NCBI GenBank assembly: GCA_032629725.1
Contig: JAFEVB010000002.1
Span: 3,100,001-3,164,000 of the forward strand
DNA length: 64,000 bases
Source: Gremmenia infestans
Lineage: Eukaryota > Ascomycota > Leotiomycetes > Helotiales > Hamatocanthoscyphaceae
Reading direction: 5' to 3'
The notes beneath the pieces were generated by a model. It did no database searches and was not told the origin of the DNA. It saw only the letters and a list, made by a program, of their open reading frames with translations. This document shows positions 34,012 to 45,357 of the stretch, in pieces (position 1 is the stretch's first letter; every line of letters starts with the position of its first letter). The position numbers and the translations under genes were made by a program.

Positions 34012-34763
34012 TTAAACCTCGGTCGTAACTCTGGCCTTGGGGTTCGTAACCTTAACACCGAGCTCCTTCGCACGTTGGATGATGTCAATTCGCTTTCTCG
34101 ATGAAACGGCGTGTGAGATCCTAGTTAAAATCAGTCCTTATTCACCTTGTGTCCTTGGTGGATAAACGTACTCTGCGGCGAAGGTCTTGTTGTGCATCAG
34201 GAGGAGTTCGACATCGCGGGTGTTGTTGACGAGGAAAGCCTTGTGGCCGGAGGGCATCATGTGGCGGGTTTTCTTGTTTGATCCGAAACCAATCTGCAAT
34301 ATTCTAATCAGCTCTGTCCTCTTTGTTGTCGTGTCAGAGGTTGGAGGTGGTTTGGAAGGCCTCGAAGCATAATTCCGTCGTCCTACTTCCACCACCTCCG
34401 ACCTCATCTTTGTATTAAACGTACCGATGGCATGACCATTTGGCCTGCGAAACGACGGCGAACTCTGTTATCGATACCTAAAAGTGTATTAGTATGAAAT
34501 TGGTGGAATGCTCCCCAAACTGAAATCAAGGACAGGATACAACGAACCCTTTGGCTTTCTCCATGATGCATCAAGGCACATCTTTCTCTAATTAGCAAGG
34601 TCGATTGAAATTGTTCTGGAAGGGTGGGTTACGTAGGTATCTAGAGAAGTCAGTACATGTCAATTTGAGAGTATTCCGAGGGCGAAAACTGACCAGACTG
34701 ATGACGGTGGAACCGCTTGGTCCTCTTCTTCACGATCGGCACATGTTTCTTTGCGGAAACCAT
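34012..34763 (-). CDS. RPL32: 60S ribosomal protein L32 (eL32)
   Basis: Six exons, 34763-34694, 34640-34633, 34581-34548, 34477-34425, 34293-34172 and 34120-34012, encode 131 aa, the family length. Exon 2 is only 8 nt. It is needed to keep the frame and supplies D-T-Y in HQSDTY, matching HQSDTF in related fungi. The next acceptor was set at aaag (34582) because it gives the expected spacing to SWRKPKGIDNRVRRRF. Later landmarks are IGFGSNKKTRHMMPSGHKAF, ELLLMHNKTFAAE and SSRKRIDII. Intron 4 (34424-34294, 131 nt) is longer than the rest and contains a strong inverted repeat. A further intron sits in the 5' UTR. Protein belongs to the large ribosomal subunit. Confidence 0.93.
34337..34405 (-). 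repeat. Inverted repeat (hairpin) in RPL32 intron 4
   Basis: Read on the minus strand, GAGG, GGAGGTGGT and GGAAG on the 5' arm (34405-34386) pair with CTTCC, ACCACCTCC and CCTC on the 3' arm (34358-34337), interrupted by small 2-nt bulges. About 18 bp of stem enclose a 27-nt loop. The complementarity is direct; a role in splicing or autoregulation is inference. Confidence 0.7.
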
Positions 34764-34907
34764 CTAGGGAAGAATTAGTATTCATGCGACTTCTGGTAAG
34801 GGCCATGCGCCACGCCTGTACCCCTCCGTGGGGAGACTGCTGAGAGGCGATTCCACGGAGTTCATAGGCACAGGACACACACTGGATCTCGAGAAGGGTC
34901 TGCGTAC
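34764..34907 (-). other. 5' UTR intron of RPL32
   Basis: Donor CAAG|gtacgc at 34907 and acceptor ccctag ending at 34764, directly abutting the ATG; 144 nt with a tactaat branch-like site. It contains an 8-bp perfect inverted repeat (CTCCGTGG ... CCACGGAG, 34824-34860) that could form a hairpin. Confidence 0.6.
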
Positions 34908-35684
34908 CTTGTCGGAGGTTTCGGGGGGAAGTCGTTTGTCGTGGTGTTGAAATCGTAAATTGTCTTGAACTTCGCCCGTGAAAAAAGTTGTGGTGAGTGC
35001 GCGCTAGCGCTTTACAAGCGAAAAGACTTATATCACGTGAGTTAGAGAAAATCAATACTCGGTGTCTTTATTTACCCTCGCGATCAGCGCAATATTGATA
35101 TTCTATTACTGTAGGAGTATTTTGCCTTTTTAGCTGTTCTAAGTAGGGCCTCTTTCTCTCTCTATTTGTACCGTATCAATTGGCATCTATTAATATTATA
35201 ATGTCTTACTTTGGACAGATGATTAAAAAGCCTCCAAAACGGATCCTGGCTTGGACGCCATACAACAGACATTCCTCAAATCAACATTTTGGACCCTGAT
35301 GCTGTTCCTAGCCCTAAGATGTGTTCTAATCGTTCACCTAGAGCAATACATTTGAGTAACTGAGATGCAATGCGATAAGTGTGGCCAATTCCCTAGGGAG
35401 GGAGTGTGCTCTAATAAATATACTGACTATTCTCTGAACTACGATGATATGCTTAGTCAGCTGTCAAATCTTGCTATGTGTTAAAACTTGAATAATGACA
35501 CTATCGGAGGTAGTGTGGGGGGAATACTTATACTCCTATACTACGTATGAAGGTCAGAGGGACACGATTACTAGTAGAGACTTTAAGTAATCACTACTAC
35601 CGAAAGAGGTTAGACTTATATGACGAACTTCGTAATGCTAAATTTTTAAATCTTATCCTACCTTCGAGTTTCATTTAATTATAT
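34908..35684. other. RPL32 upstream and left edge of the A+T-rich island
   Basis: 777 bp. The left ~150 bp should contain the RPL32 promoter. From about 35090 the sequence becomes A+T-rich with many stops in all frames. A patch around 35230-35420 reads like decayed coding sequence but gives no identifiable family. Confidence 0.5.
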
Positions 35685-38600
35685 ATGTTCCAAATGGATA
35701 GTTATAGTTATAATGATAATAGCGCAACATGGATCAAACCTAGGCTCCCTTCATCTTCCTCCTCCTACGGGGTATCAAAAGCACTGTCCGCAAGGCTGAA
35801 TCCCGTTGATAACAAAGCAAATTCCTCACATTTATCCCTCCTCAACCGTCTTATACGATTTATTATTAGACGTAAAATTCCCGAAATTTCAATACCGTGG
35901 GAGGAGAGATATGGCATACCCTTAGGCGAAGGAGCTACCTATACGGTAGAAAAAGTACGACTGGAAACGTCCGCCGAGAGCCTAAGATCAAAATGGGTAG
36001 CTACTAAGAGGGCGAAAGTCGTAGTGCCGAAGCAATTTACAACCGGATTAAGTTTCAACGACCAGGCATATCGCAGACTCCAAGCTGTTCTTTTAGAGCT
36101 TGAGATACTCTCTCACCCAGGTATTTGCCACCATCCTAACATCGCTCCCCTAATTGGATATTCTTGGGATGAAACAGCCTCAGGCTATGCTCCAATACTC
36201 GTCATAGAGTTGGCTGTTTTTGGGGACGCCAGGAGTTTTTTGTCTTTAACGGAACTTTCAGACGAGGAGAAACTGTCATTTTGTGGAGATGTCGCTTCGG
36301 GACTGGAGGCTTTACATACATGCGATATCTTCCATGGAGACATCAAACTCGAAAATATCCTGGTGTATGCAGGTACTAAGAGTCGTTTCTTAGCTAAAAT
36401 CTCCGATTTCGAGCGATCACCACAAATTGAAACCGGAGATCAGACTATTTGCAGAGGAACCGAGATATACCATGCTCCCGAGGTCCAAGCCGCTCATTTG
36501 AAGAACAAGCCTCTTCTCGCTTCTAATTCCGAACTTCGGCATTTCGACGCATTCTCCTTTGGTCTTTTGACTTTGGAAGTGCTCTCTGGCGTTAAATGGT
36601 ATGGGGAGCTTTCGGGTGGCAATATATTAGTAAAGCAAGTATTAAGTGGTACTGCGACATGTATGTTTTTCTCCTAATGGTTTTCTCCAAATTTATAAAT
36701 ACGCTGCTGATTGGTTTCTATAATTTAGACGGTGATATCGTTCACACCAGCCTGCAGATTTTGAAATCATCGTCCCCTGTATGTCCCGCTCTTCAACCTA
36801 TTGCCCGTGAGATTTTGCAATGCACAAATGGATTCTCAGAAGGATGGGCACCAATTAGAAATATTTTCAGACAGGATAGGTATGATCAATATTCAGCTGC
36901 TCCTTAAGACCTGACCCTAAATTAAGAATACAGGTTAGATCCTAATGAAGAACCCGCCGCCTCTATGCTAATAATACGACCTGAAGTGGGAGAAAATACT
37001 CACTATTCGGTAAGTAAATGAGCATGATCTAATGTTCCCCGATTTTCATATAGACTATCTGCTATTATACGCACGGTTAGCAGGAAATAAGTTTCTGTAA
37101 GAGCCAAATATGATATTATATCACGTTATTGTATTATACAAATGAAGACACTAATTCTGGGATTCATGACAGATCTTAGAAATCTCGTCCCAAATCAATA
37201 TATCGAAAGAATGGCTAGGTGATTCTATGTGGTCAGAGCTAGAATGGACCGCGACACATGAATCTCGCCCACCACGAAGGGGACAGGCTGCGTTTGAACT
37301 TTTTGTGCTGTATGGACTAGCAGTTTACTCGCCTGACATCAGTATCGAGGACGCTCTTGACTACGTAACATCAGCCGCGCTCTCTGGCTATGGTCCTGCA
37401 TTCATTGTAGGGAAGAGGCTTTTTGCGGCGAACGACCTATCAATCCCCCAAGTCTTCCAGGAAGGCCCCAAAGATACAAGACTAGGACAGCAAATCATGT
37501 CGCTGGAATCAAAACCCAATGACGAGTACTACTCCAGTGCTGTGCAACTTTTTTGGTCTCAACATATCCGCAACCTTTCTCATATGTCGATCTCGAAACT
37601 TATCTCTAAGTACGACGAGCACTCGGAAACCGAATTCATGAAATGGTTACTACAAAATCAAAGCGATTTGGACGCCAAAGAATTCAGAGTCTTTGCAGCT
37701 GAAAACTTTTTGATTCATCAAGCTGTTGGAAGGGCAAGTTGTGAAGTTGTTAGCTTGCTATTAGACTTGGATCTCGATATTAATATCCAGACTCCGGATG
37801 GCCTCACTCCTTTGCACCTTGCATGTCGCTTTGCAGATCCAACAATGATCTATCAGCTCCTTCAAAATGGTGCCAACCCGTGTCTACTTGCCTCCGATAA
37901 TACTATGCCGTTACACTGGATTGTGTTATTAGATGAACCTCAAGTGCACCCAGTTGCAAAGGCCCTAATCCAAGCCAGTACTGCTATCATCTTTCCGTGT
38001 AGCTCCACATACTATTTCGACGAGCTTGGGTTACTCCTTAAAGGGACACCCTTGGCCTGGGCTTGTCGGTGCCGTAATCTTTGTGCTGTCAAAGTGCTAC
38101 TAGATCTTTGCGCCAACCTGCTCTCGGAGAAAGATCTTGAGGAGGTCTGTTTGCCGTTTTCTTTGGCAATGGTATGTCCTCAAATTACGGGGAGTCTCTT
38201 GCAATACAATGACTATTATCTCAGTCTAAATCCCGCCCAGAAAACGGAAGTTTTCAGGAACATTGGCATGTCGAACTCAAGTAACTTCCAAAGATGGCTT
38301 GTCCATGGAAGCTATTTTGACTCTGTTCATGGTGAGATTATCGACTGCCTCAGTCGGTATGGTTGTAATCTTTCTCTTGACACAACTCGGCCAAGAACCA
38401 TGGTCATCGTGGACGGGAAGATAGTCACTGGGGAATACTCTCCCTTGACCCGAGCCGCTTTGAGTCATAATCTTCCCTTAGCAAAAGAGTTCCTTCGCTT
38501 AGGAGTGGATGTCAATGATCGGGATGCAGATGGATATTCAGCCTTGGAAATCGCCATAAGCACCTCGGAGTTTGTTGGTTCTCCCGACAGCACGATCAAG

Positions 38601-39533
38601 TTTGTGGACTTTCTCCTGCAACACGGTGCTGCTACAGGATCTGCTGAAAATGTACCTGGTCGCTGCCACCCTGGCCGAACCGAATCTGCCCTTATTCTCG
38701 CGTGCAAGTCTTTCGCATCCGTGAGGCTCGTTAAGTTACTAGCACTTGCTAGTCCCAGCGAAATAGATCAAAAGTACTCTGGGGACACTCCATTGTTTCT
38801 AGTCTCGTACGGAGGTGATGACGATGTACTATCAAAAATTCAAGCCCTTGTAGAAGCTGGGGCTAATATTCAAATTGAATGCAACCATAGAGATCAGCTC
38901 ATGGGCTGCTGTCAAACTCCTCTTGCAGCGTCGCTATTTGCTCTAAATTGGCCTGTTGCAAAATACTTGCTCGAATGTAACTCTACTACGGATTTCGGAA
39001 CGACCGGAGCCCATAAGCAATCGGTGCTTCACCTCTTAGTATATCTAAGCTTTACTATCGAGGCACGGAATCGCCCCGGTGAAATTGCAGTTCTTGTTTC
39101 GGTTATTAAAAAACTTTTACAACATCCGATAGCTAGAGAAAACAACCTCCTGAATACTCCGAACTTCCTTGGTGTTAGTCCCTTGCGGTTGGCTGTATTT
39201 TATGGTCTACCTCGTCTAGTGAAAATATTCTGCGACGATTTCTACGGACCCTGTACTGATTTGAAAGCTATTCAGGAGGATAAAATTTCTCTGCAATGGT
39301 ACTTAAGCGACACTTTTCGGGATACTTTCGCGGGCAACCGGATATCTCCTTTTGGGATTCCAGATGGAACTGGAGGGGTTGATATGTCCCTCGAAGAATG
39401 CAAAATTGACGGAGATTTATATCCATGCATTGAAGATATTGCGTATTTGAGAAGGATCAAGGAGGTGAGGGACCTTCTTGAGGTCAAATCAGGAGTTCCG
39501 GGTAAGCAGCTTGCGCCTCTGGCCTCTTTCTAA
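35685..39533 (+). CDS. Large protein with N-terminal kinase domain and ankyrin repeats
   Basis: Four exons (35685-36660, 36729-36879, 36934-37009, 37173-39533) encode 1,187 aa. The kinase-like domain covers about residues 75-330: glycine loop GIPLGEGATYTV (78-89), VATK Lys 108, catalytic HGDIKLEN (217-224), DFE in place of DFG (241-243) and APE (264-266). The altered HRD and DFG leave activity uncertain. From about residue 560 ankyrin-like units appear, clearest in DGLTPLHLACRF...LLQNGANPC and DADGYSALEIAISTSE. Such kinase-ankyrin proteins belong to the expanded accessory repertoires of Leotiomycetes and resemble nonself-recognition sensors (inference). A possible 39-nt terminal intron (39502-39540) would move the stop to 39635. 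The 3' end overlaps the CorA-like gene on the other strand. Confidence 0.78.
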
Positions 39534-41309
39534 ACTCCAGCCACCAACCATCGTCAGAACTGTCAATGTGACGACTACTACTACAAAAATCCATATTTCG
39601 CTACGCACGGAAAACTGCTTATGCCCCGATGCTGAGCTGAATTCTACGAGACCGCTGCTGAATAATGCCTACCCAAGACATTAGCAATTACTACTTCTAA
39701 ATCCGCTCAAGTCATCCTCGAAGCACTTACAGCTACGACCCCTGCGGGAACATATGCTAAGGAGATAAGTGACGAAATGCGAGTAGCTCGAGAATCAACA
39801 CTAGTTTGTCTATTGAAAGTAGCAATGTTTTGTGTCTCATTAGCGGCTGCTCGGAGGTGCTCATTCATTGTGCCAAGTTTGGTTTCTTTCATGCGGTCCT
39901 TCTGGAGAGTCAGGAGTTGGAAGGCCTTTATTTCATGCAGGTCAGCTACTATTGCTAATAGATAATTACCAGCTTGCTCACCATACGGGTTGTGAGATTG
40001 CACGATTGTAAGAGACTCTCTACAATTCTGATATGGCTCTCGTTGAGCTTGATCTGCTGCTCCAAGCCCCCTTCTAGTAACCTTATCTCTTCATCTTCTA
40101 AGATTACTAATCTTTTTAGGCTTTTTGCATGCGTTAGTATGTCTTTCGCAATACCAATTTGGGAATGTAGTATCAAAATAGCTTTTCGCAATCTAGCTTG
40201 TAGAGCTCCCAAAGTATGGCACTTCGATAAGTCGAGAGCTAATTCTTCTGCGTTTGAAAAAGTGATTTTGGACGCTGATACGTCTCGAACCTAGCTTAGT
40301 TAGTTGAAGGGGTGATAGTGGATCTCTATAACTTGCAATTTCTTGATGGCTGTCCTCCAGAAAGTTAATGTACCAACGCCAATTCTTCGTTACCGAATTT
40401 AGAATCTTCAAATGCCAAAGCATATGACAATAGTCTTCGTTGCTAGTCAATATCTGTTTAAATCGCTGTTGGATAGAGACAGGGAGGCTGATAAATATCC
40501 ATGCGGATTTATGCCCCCGATAATAGCGATGATATACAGCAAGGTTGCGAAAAGACCATGGATCTTTCCGATTTCTGCCGTGCTGTTCCACGTATCTTAG
40601 ATTATAACATAGATCTAAAGTGATCAGGTTCATGTCAGGAAATATACGATCATAGGTTGAGCCTCACCAAATTCATGCAATATAGAAGTTCTCGGGGCTT
40701 GCTGGAAGCAACTATAGCACACGGAAAATACGCTGTCGGTGTCGCTAAGTTTATATCCAAATGTAGATACTGATTCGAAAAACGTTGGATTGAGCTTCAA
40801 AGCTCGCGCAAGTCGCGAAAACATAGGAAAAGACATTTTCAATCTGCTCCATGTCGTTTTCTGAAAAATGTTGCTAGTATCCAGCCATCAACTTCCGCTG
40901 TTAAGAGGTCATGATAATATTACTCACAAAATGATGAAATTCGGAATTTCCTGTCCAGCAACGGGAGCCTTCTGCGCAAGAGAATACGATATGAATAACA
41001 TCTTTTCGGAACGTCCAAGTTTTGAACTACTCACATCTATGATGGCCTCTAGATCCTCGATAGATCGGATTTCTTTTCCCCCTACTAGGTTTCATCAGCG
41101 AAAACTCGCTATTGGGAGAACTTCTAGAATAATAACGAACTTCCATGAATTGGTTCAGAACAGTAATATTCTAAGAGGACAGAAGATGGAAGAGACACAA
41201 ATATGGTTCCCTGGCGCTGTTCAAGTTGCAACAGGAGCTCCCCATAGTTTTGGATGATGGGTAGGCCCCTTGAGTTGTCTACTGCGATTTTAGGTACCTG
41301 TGAGTTCAT
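39489..41309 (-). CDS. CorA-like two-helix membrane protein (fungal accessory family)
   Basis: Eight exons, 41309-41141, 41081-41035, 40971-40928, 40873-40668, 40614-40337, 40290-39982, 39925-39731 and 39668-39489, keep one frame for 475 aa. Family text includes LCYNLRYVEQHGRNRKDPWS, NWRWYINFLED, a long helical/coiled region with repeated ESLL/RLL patterns, SRATRISSLISLAYVPAG and a final hydrophobic helix IWIFVVVVTLTVLTMVGG. This is the CorA-like fungal architecture: soluble head, long helix, two C-terminal transmembrane segments. The GMN motif of true Mg2+ channels is not present, so transport is doubtful. The fifth intron (40336-40291) has a GC donor (gcaagt). The first three exons and the start are less certain. 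Its last 45 nt overlap the kinase-ankyrin gene. Confidence 0.75.
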
Positions 41310-42362
41310 TGTTGAACTTCACAAGCATGTTAGTATTGAAGAAACAGTAGAAGATTTAAGGACTTTTTTTTTATATATGATCACCCCACCCTGGGTTTCG
41401 AGGCTTGGAATCCTGGGAGGCTGTGCCAGTCAAGCGAATATATTTTTCTACAAATCAGAACCTGACACGAGTTCGCTTAGTTTACTCATGCATGCGGGCA
41501 TGGTATTAGCAGAAAACCATCTTCGTTCACCGAGTACAAAGCTTCGAATTGGCTGGAGATGAGCTGCGGCTGCTGCACCTTAGATAAGCTATTGCTATAG
41601 AAATCTCTAATCTAATTGCGGCTATATTACAGACAACACTATTGCATAAGTATACACTCGCCGCCCAATTTTTTCCTAGTTCCTTAAGTTCCTTAAAACA
41701 CGCTCTTGTCCACGCTGCTAAGAACGTAGGTCGAATTTGGGGTCTTGATCATTGCACTATATATTTTCAAGGCGTAAAGAGAAAGCGATCATAAGTTTGA
41801 AGCATGCGACAGGTTATAAGCAGCCGTTACATAGAACGTAAGGCTTTAGTGGGTCTTTTGAAGAGACTGTTCGGCAAAAATTACGCAGTTGAAGTATGTC
41901 TTTTCCCACCGTCTTTTGTCGTCCATCTTGGCATTGCTAATCTCATTAGGAAACAATGGATGACTTTGTTATTAACACCCCCCGAGAGTTGAGCGAGGTA
42001 CGATTCTGAGTAATGAAGTGGATTCATGATCATTCAATAATGTGAGAGCAGGATGAAATAGAGTCCATATCGTCGAGTGAGTGATGGATCCCAGGAGTAG
42101 GATAGGATTGTGGAGAGGGAGGCCTCAAAGATGAACTAATGAGTTGAAGAAACCAAAGTGTCGGATCGTTACCGAGTCAAAGGTGGATTTGGAAGTGGTG
42201 GAGTGCGTCCTTTGTGGCTTCATGGATGATCATAACCGCATGTAACCGCATGTGTCTGTCTCAAATGAGGTGGAAGACATACTACCCTGTGGTCTCCTAA
42301 TGGTTCTCCAACTCTTGAAGTGCTTCAATCCAACCTTACAACCTGGAGTAAGTTGAATGGAT
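41310..42362. other. A+T-rich intergenic stretch inside the island
   Basis: 1.05 kb with no convincing gene. Plus-strand ORFs near 41254-41562 and 41804-41992 are short and featureless. The left part should contain the promoter of the CorA-like gene, the right the 3' flank of the two-kinase gene. Confidence 0.5.
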
Positions 42363-45357
42363 TCAAACCACACGACAAACCGCCAGTCTCGCCACCACTG
42401 TCCAATAAAACCCGTCAAGGTCATCTTCAGGGTTGATATCTATTTCTGAATCCCCGAAATTGCTGGTCAAGCACGCCAGAACTGCATTCTTATAACCACT
42501 TCCCATGACTTCTTCCAGAGCAGGGACGTATTTGTTTAGTAGCTTTTTGCGAAAGCCCTCACCGTCCAGGATTTTCTCTCTGTCACATTTCGCTTTTATG
42601 ACTTCAATAGATGTCCAGAAAGCTATTTCTAGAAGAAGAATACCAGTGCTATAATAGTCATGCTTCTTTTGAAACCTATCCCTTTTATGTTGATATTCCG
42701 GATGCTGATATAAGGCCAGCAAAGGGTCATCTTTCGCATCAGTCGGCTCCGAGTAGAATATTTGGTCATCTGGACGACTGTGATAAAAACCGATGAGGAA
42801 CGGAACCGCGTTCATTCTACGACTGATCCTGTCCTCTGAGGTTACTGGCGAGTCAAGGAAAAAGATGACATTCTCCGAATGTAGGTTTTTGTGCAGCCAG
42901 CGGTGGCAATGCAATTCGAAAATAGTACTTGTTAGCGACTTTGCGATGTCGAATTTCATTTCTAAGGAAATCGAGTATTTCGAATCCTTCGATAGAAGTT
43001 TGCGAAGAATCGTGGGCTCTCGGGTGATGTCTCCAGGAGTAGCGTCCGATGGAAAAACATAGACAAATCCGAATCCTTGGTGCTTAGAATCAGCCGTCGG
43101 GGGAACAAACCCCAAACAGTCCAGGACATGAAAACCCTTTGGCTTTGTAGCGTGGAGAAGTTCAGCAAATATCAAGACTTTTCCAATTCGTTCCTCGTCA
43201 AATTGGCCATTATCAAATTCGGATAGCAATACCCACTCAACTAGCACCAGCAAATTCCCTGAGCGATGCTTGAGACTTCCTATCGTATGATTCTTGCTGA
43301 AAGTCCGAATGTTTTGAAGATCTGACAATCCCAAAATCAGCTCTCGCTCATTCGCTTGCAGGGGTTCAACTTCTCGCCAAAGGGCAAGCTCGAGCCGTTT
43401 TAATGCTGCGTGTGCTCCAAGATCTCCGTATATGTCTGGTGTTTCTTTGCAAGACTGTTCCAACTCCTGAAGAGATTGCGGGTTACTATTGATATCCAAG
43501 ACGCTTTTAAGCCACAATTGGGTTAAGTATAGCCGGTAAGGAGGGGACACTGCGTCCCACATCTCTCTGATGTATCTTCTCATTTGCTCGTCCATGACTC
43601 TTCGGGGACCATCAACAGTCATGTATTTGCTGTCAATCATATTCGAGGCTGTCATCTGTGTATTTCGATTGCTGGACGCTCGAAAGCCAAGTAAGCAGTC
43701 GTAGATTTTCCTCAGATTGTGCTGAACAAGCAATGTCAAAGAAGAAACCCCGAACGCTTTGGATTCGATACACGAATCATTCTCCACACCAAGCACCATA
43801 CCCAGAGACTTCAGCTTGGTGCACTCGATCTTGATGTCCAGGAGTGCATGGGTGGATGATACGTGTTGAGACTGAGAAAATTCAAACAATATATATTCAA
43901 AGAGCTCGTTGACATCCTGAAACAATCGCTTGACACAGAGAAACACCAGCCGATAGGATGTTGTACGCGCAGAAGGACGCTCATTTAGGCTGACGTGAAG
44001 CATATCGTAACAGATGTTGACGAGCGTTTTCAAGCTGTGGTCGGAGGATTGATGTGAGATTCTCGTCAACCAATCAGAAACTCCGGGTTTCAAAGACTTG
44101 TGGTCAAAGAAGAAATAATTGATGTAGTTCTCTTGGTGAAAGTGAGAAGATTTGCGTTGATCTCGAAATTCTGCAAGGCCAGGAGGACCCGATTCCATAT
44201 AGGTGACAATCTCCGCAACGAGACATCCAAAAGACCAGATATCATACGATCGCCCAACTCTCTGATGGTCCATTTCTTCGTTCATGCACTCTGGGGCAAT
44301 ATAGTCTCCTCTGTTTGGGTTCCAGATGTCCAAAGTAATTTGTTTGACCGGATCAGAGCGTGCAAGACCAAAATCAGTTAAGATAAATGTTGTCGGGGTG
44401 ACAAGAATATTCGCTGGCCTGATGTCGTGATGGTAACCAAAACTCGTGACAAATTCGGGGCTCACCCTGCTACGTAGTCGAAAGCTATGCACAGACTCCA
44501 TAGCGGAAGCCAATCCGGCAAGTGCACTATAGAATGTAAGATCTTGGCCAAAATCTCCATACCTTGTTGTCTTGCTAAAGAACGTGGCGAGATCCAGGGC
44601 AATAAAGGGAAACAGCAGGTTATGAGTTCCTACAAGGGTGTAACTTCCTAGTAGACCTATGATGTTTGGATGTTGAAGAGTCTGGTGCAGGTTGAGACAC
44701 TCTCTTTCATTCTGGAAAATTTTGAGGGTGCTTTCTTCTTTCCTCTTCTGCTTGATACGCTTGCGAACAATCTTGACTGTTGCTTCACCCTACGCCTCGT
44801 ATTAGCAGTGGCACAATTGAGTAAAACGAGTAAACCTATACCACTGCCTCTGTTATATTTTGTAAGCACAAAGGTATGATAAGTGTACTAATGTCTCCAC
44901 CTGCTCCTGTAGCGATCTCCTCCTCGTTCAGCACAGGCAGTATAGTATCATTTGGCAAGAAGATGTGAGTTAAGTCTTTGCTGAAGTACCATGGAAAGAA
45001 TTCCCACTGGGTTTCTCTATAGAATCGTGGGTCCAGACTTGGCGAAATAAGAGTCACTTCGGCTTCGTATCTTATTGGTAACCTATTATCCAGAGTGTCG
45101 TGCTCAATGAACTGTGTGATATGGTCTTCTTGTCGAATCCAAACAAGGCTACAAAACAATCGCAATCCTGATCGCATAATAGTTTCAGCGCTCTGAGACC
45201 GGCGATAGAGGGGGACATGGCCATCCAGAGCATCAAAGATGAGTTCTATAGTGATGATTCTCTTTAACTCATCATGGATAAAAAACTTTTTACCAGTAGT
45301 CGATGTCACGCGAAGAGGTACCAGCAAGCTGCGTATCTTTACTGAAGCGTTATCCAT
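42363..45357 (-). CDS. Two-kinase-domain protein (active-looking kinase plus pseudokinase)
   Basis: Two exons, 45357-44842 and 44789-42363, joined by a 52-nt intron, encode 980 aa. The N-terminal ~150 residues are unassigned. Kinase domain 1 spans about 150-470, with GAGGDIS as a glycine-loop candidate, HPNIIGLLGSY, catalytic HHDIRPANIL (Asp about 294), intact DFG (about 311) and IAPE. A helical middle region follows (DLGAHAALKRLELALWREV, about 620-650). Kinase-like domain 2 covers about 680-975. It has HKNLHSENVIF where HRD should be (Asp to Asn, about 805-807) and no DFG (IGF), so it is probably a pseudokinase, ending FYWTVVARLAVCRVV. This two-part layout occurs in fungal families often fused to HeLo-type or other nonself-recognition domains; involvement in such signalling is inference. 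Confidence 0.8.

Noticed and set aside
35200..35460. Possible transposon remnant left of the kinase-ankyrin gene
   Set aside because: The region looks like decayed coding DNA but no transposase motif, terminal repeat or target duplication could be found by eye.
41804..41992. 62-codon ORF in the island
   Set aside because: Too short and featureless; neighbouring frames are full of stops.
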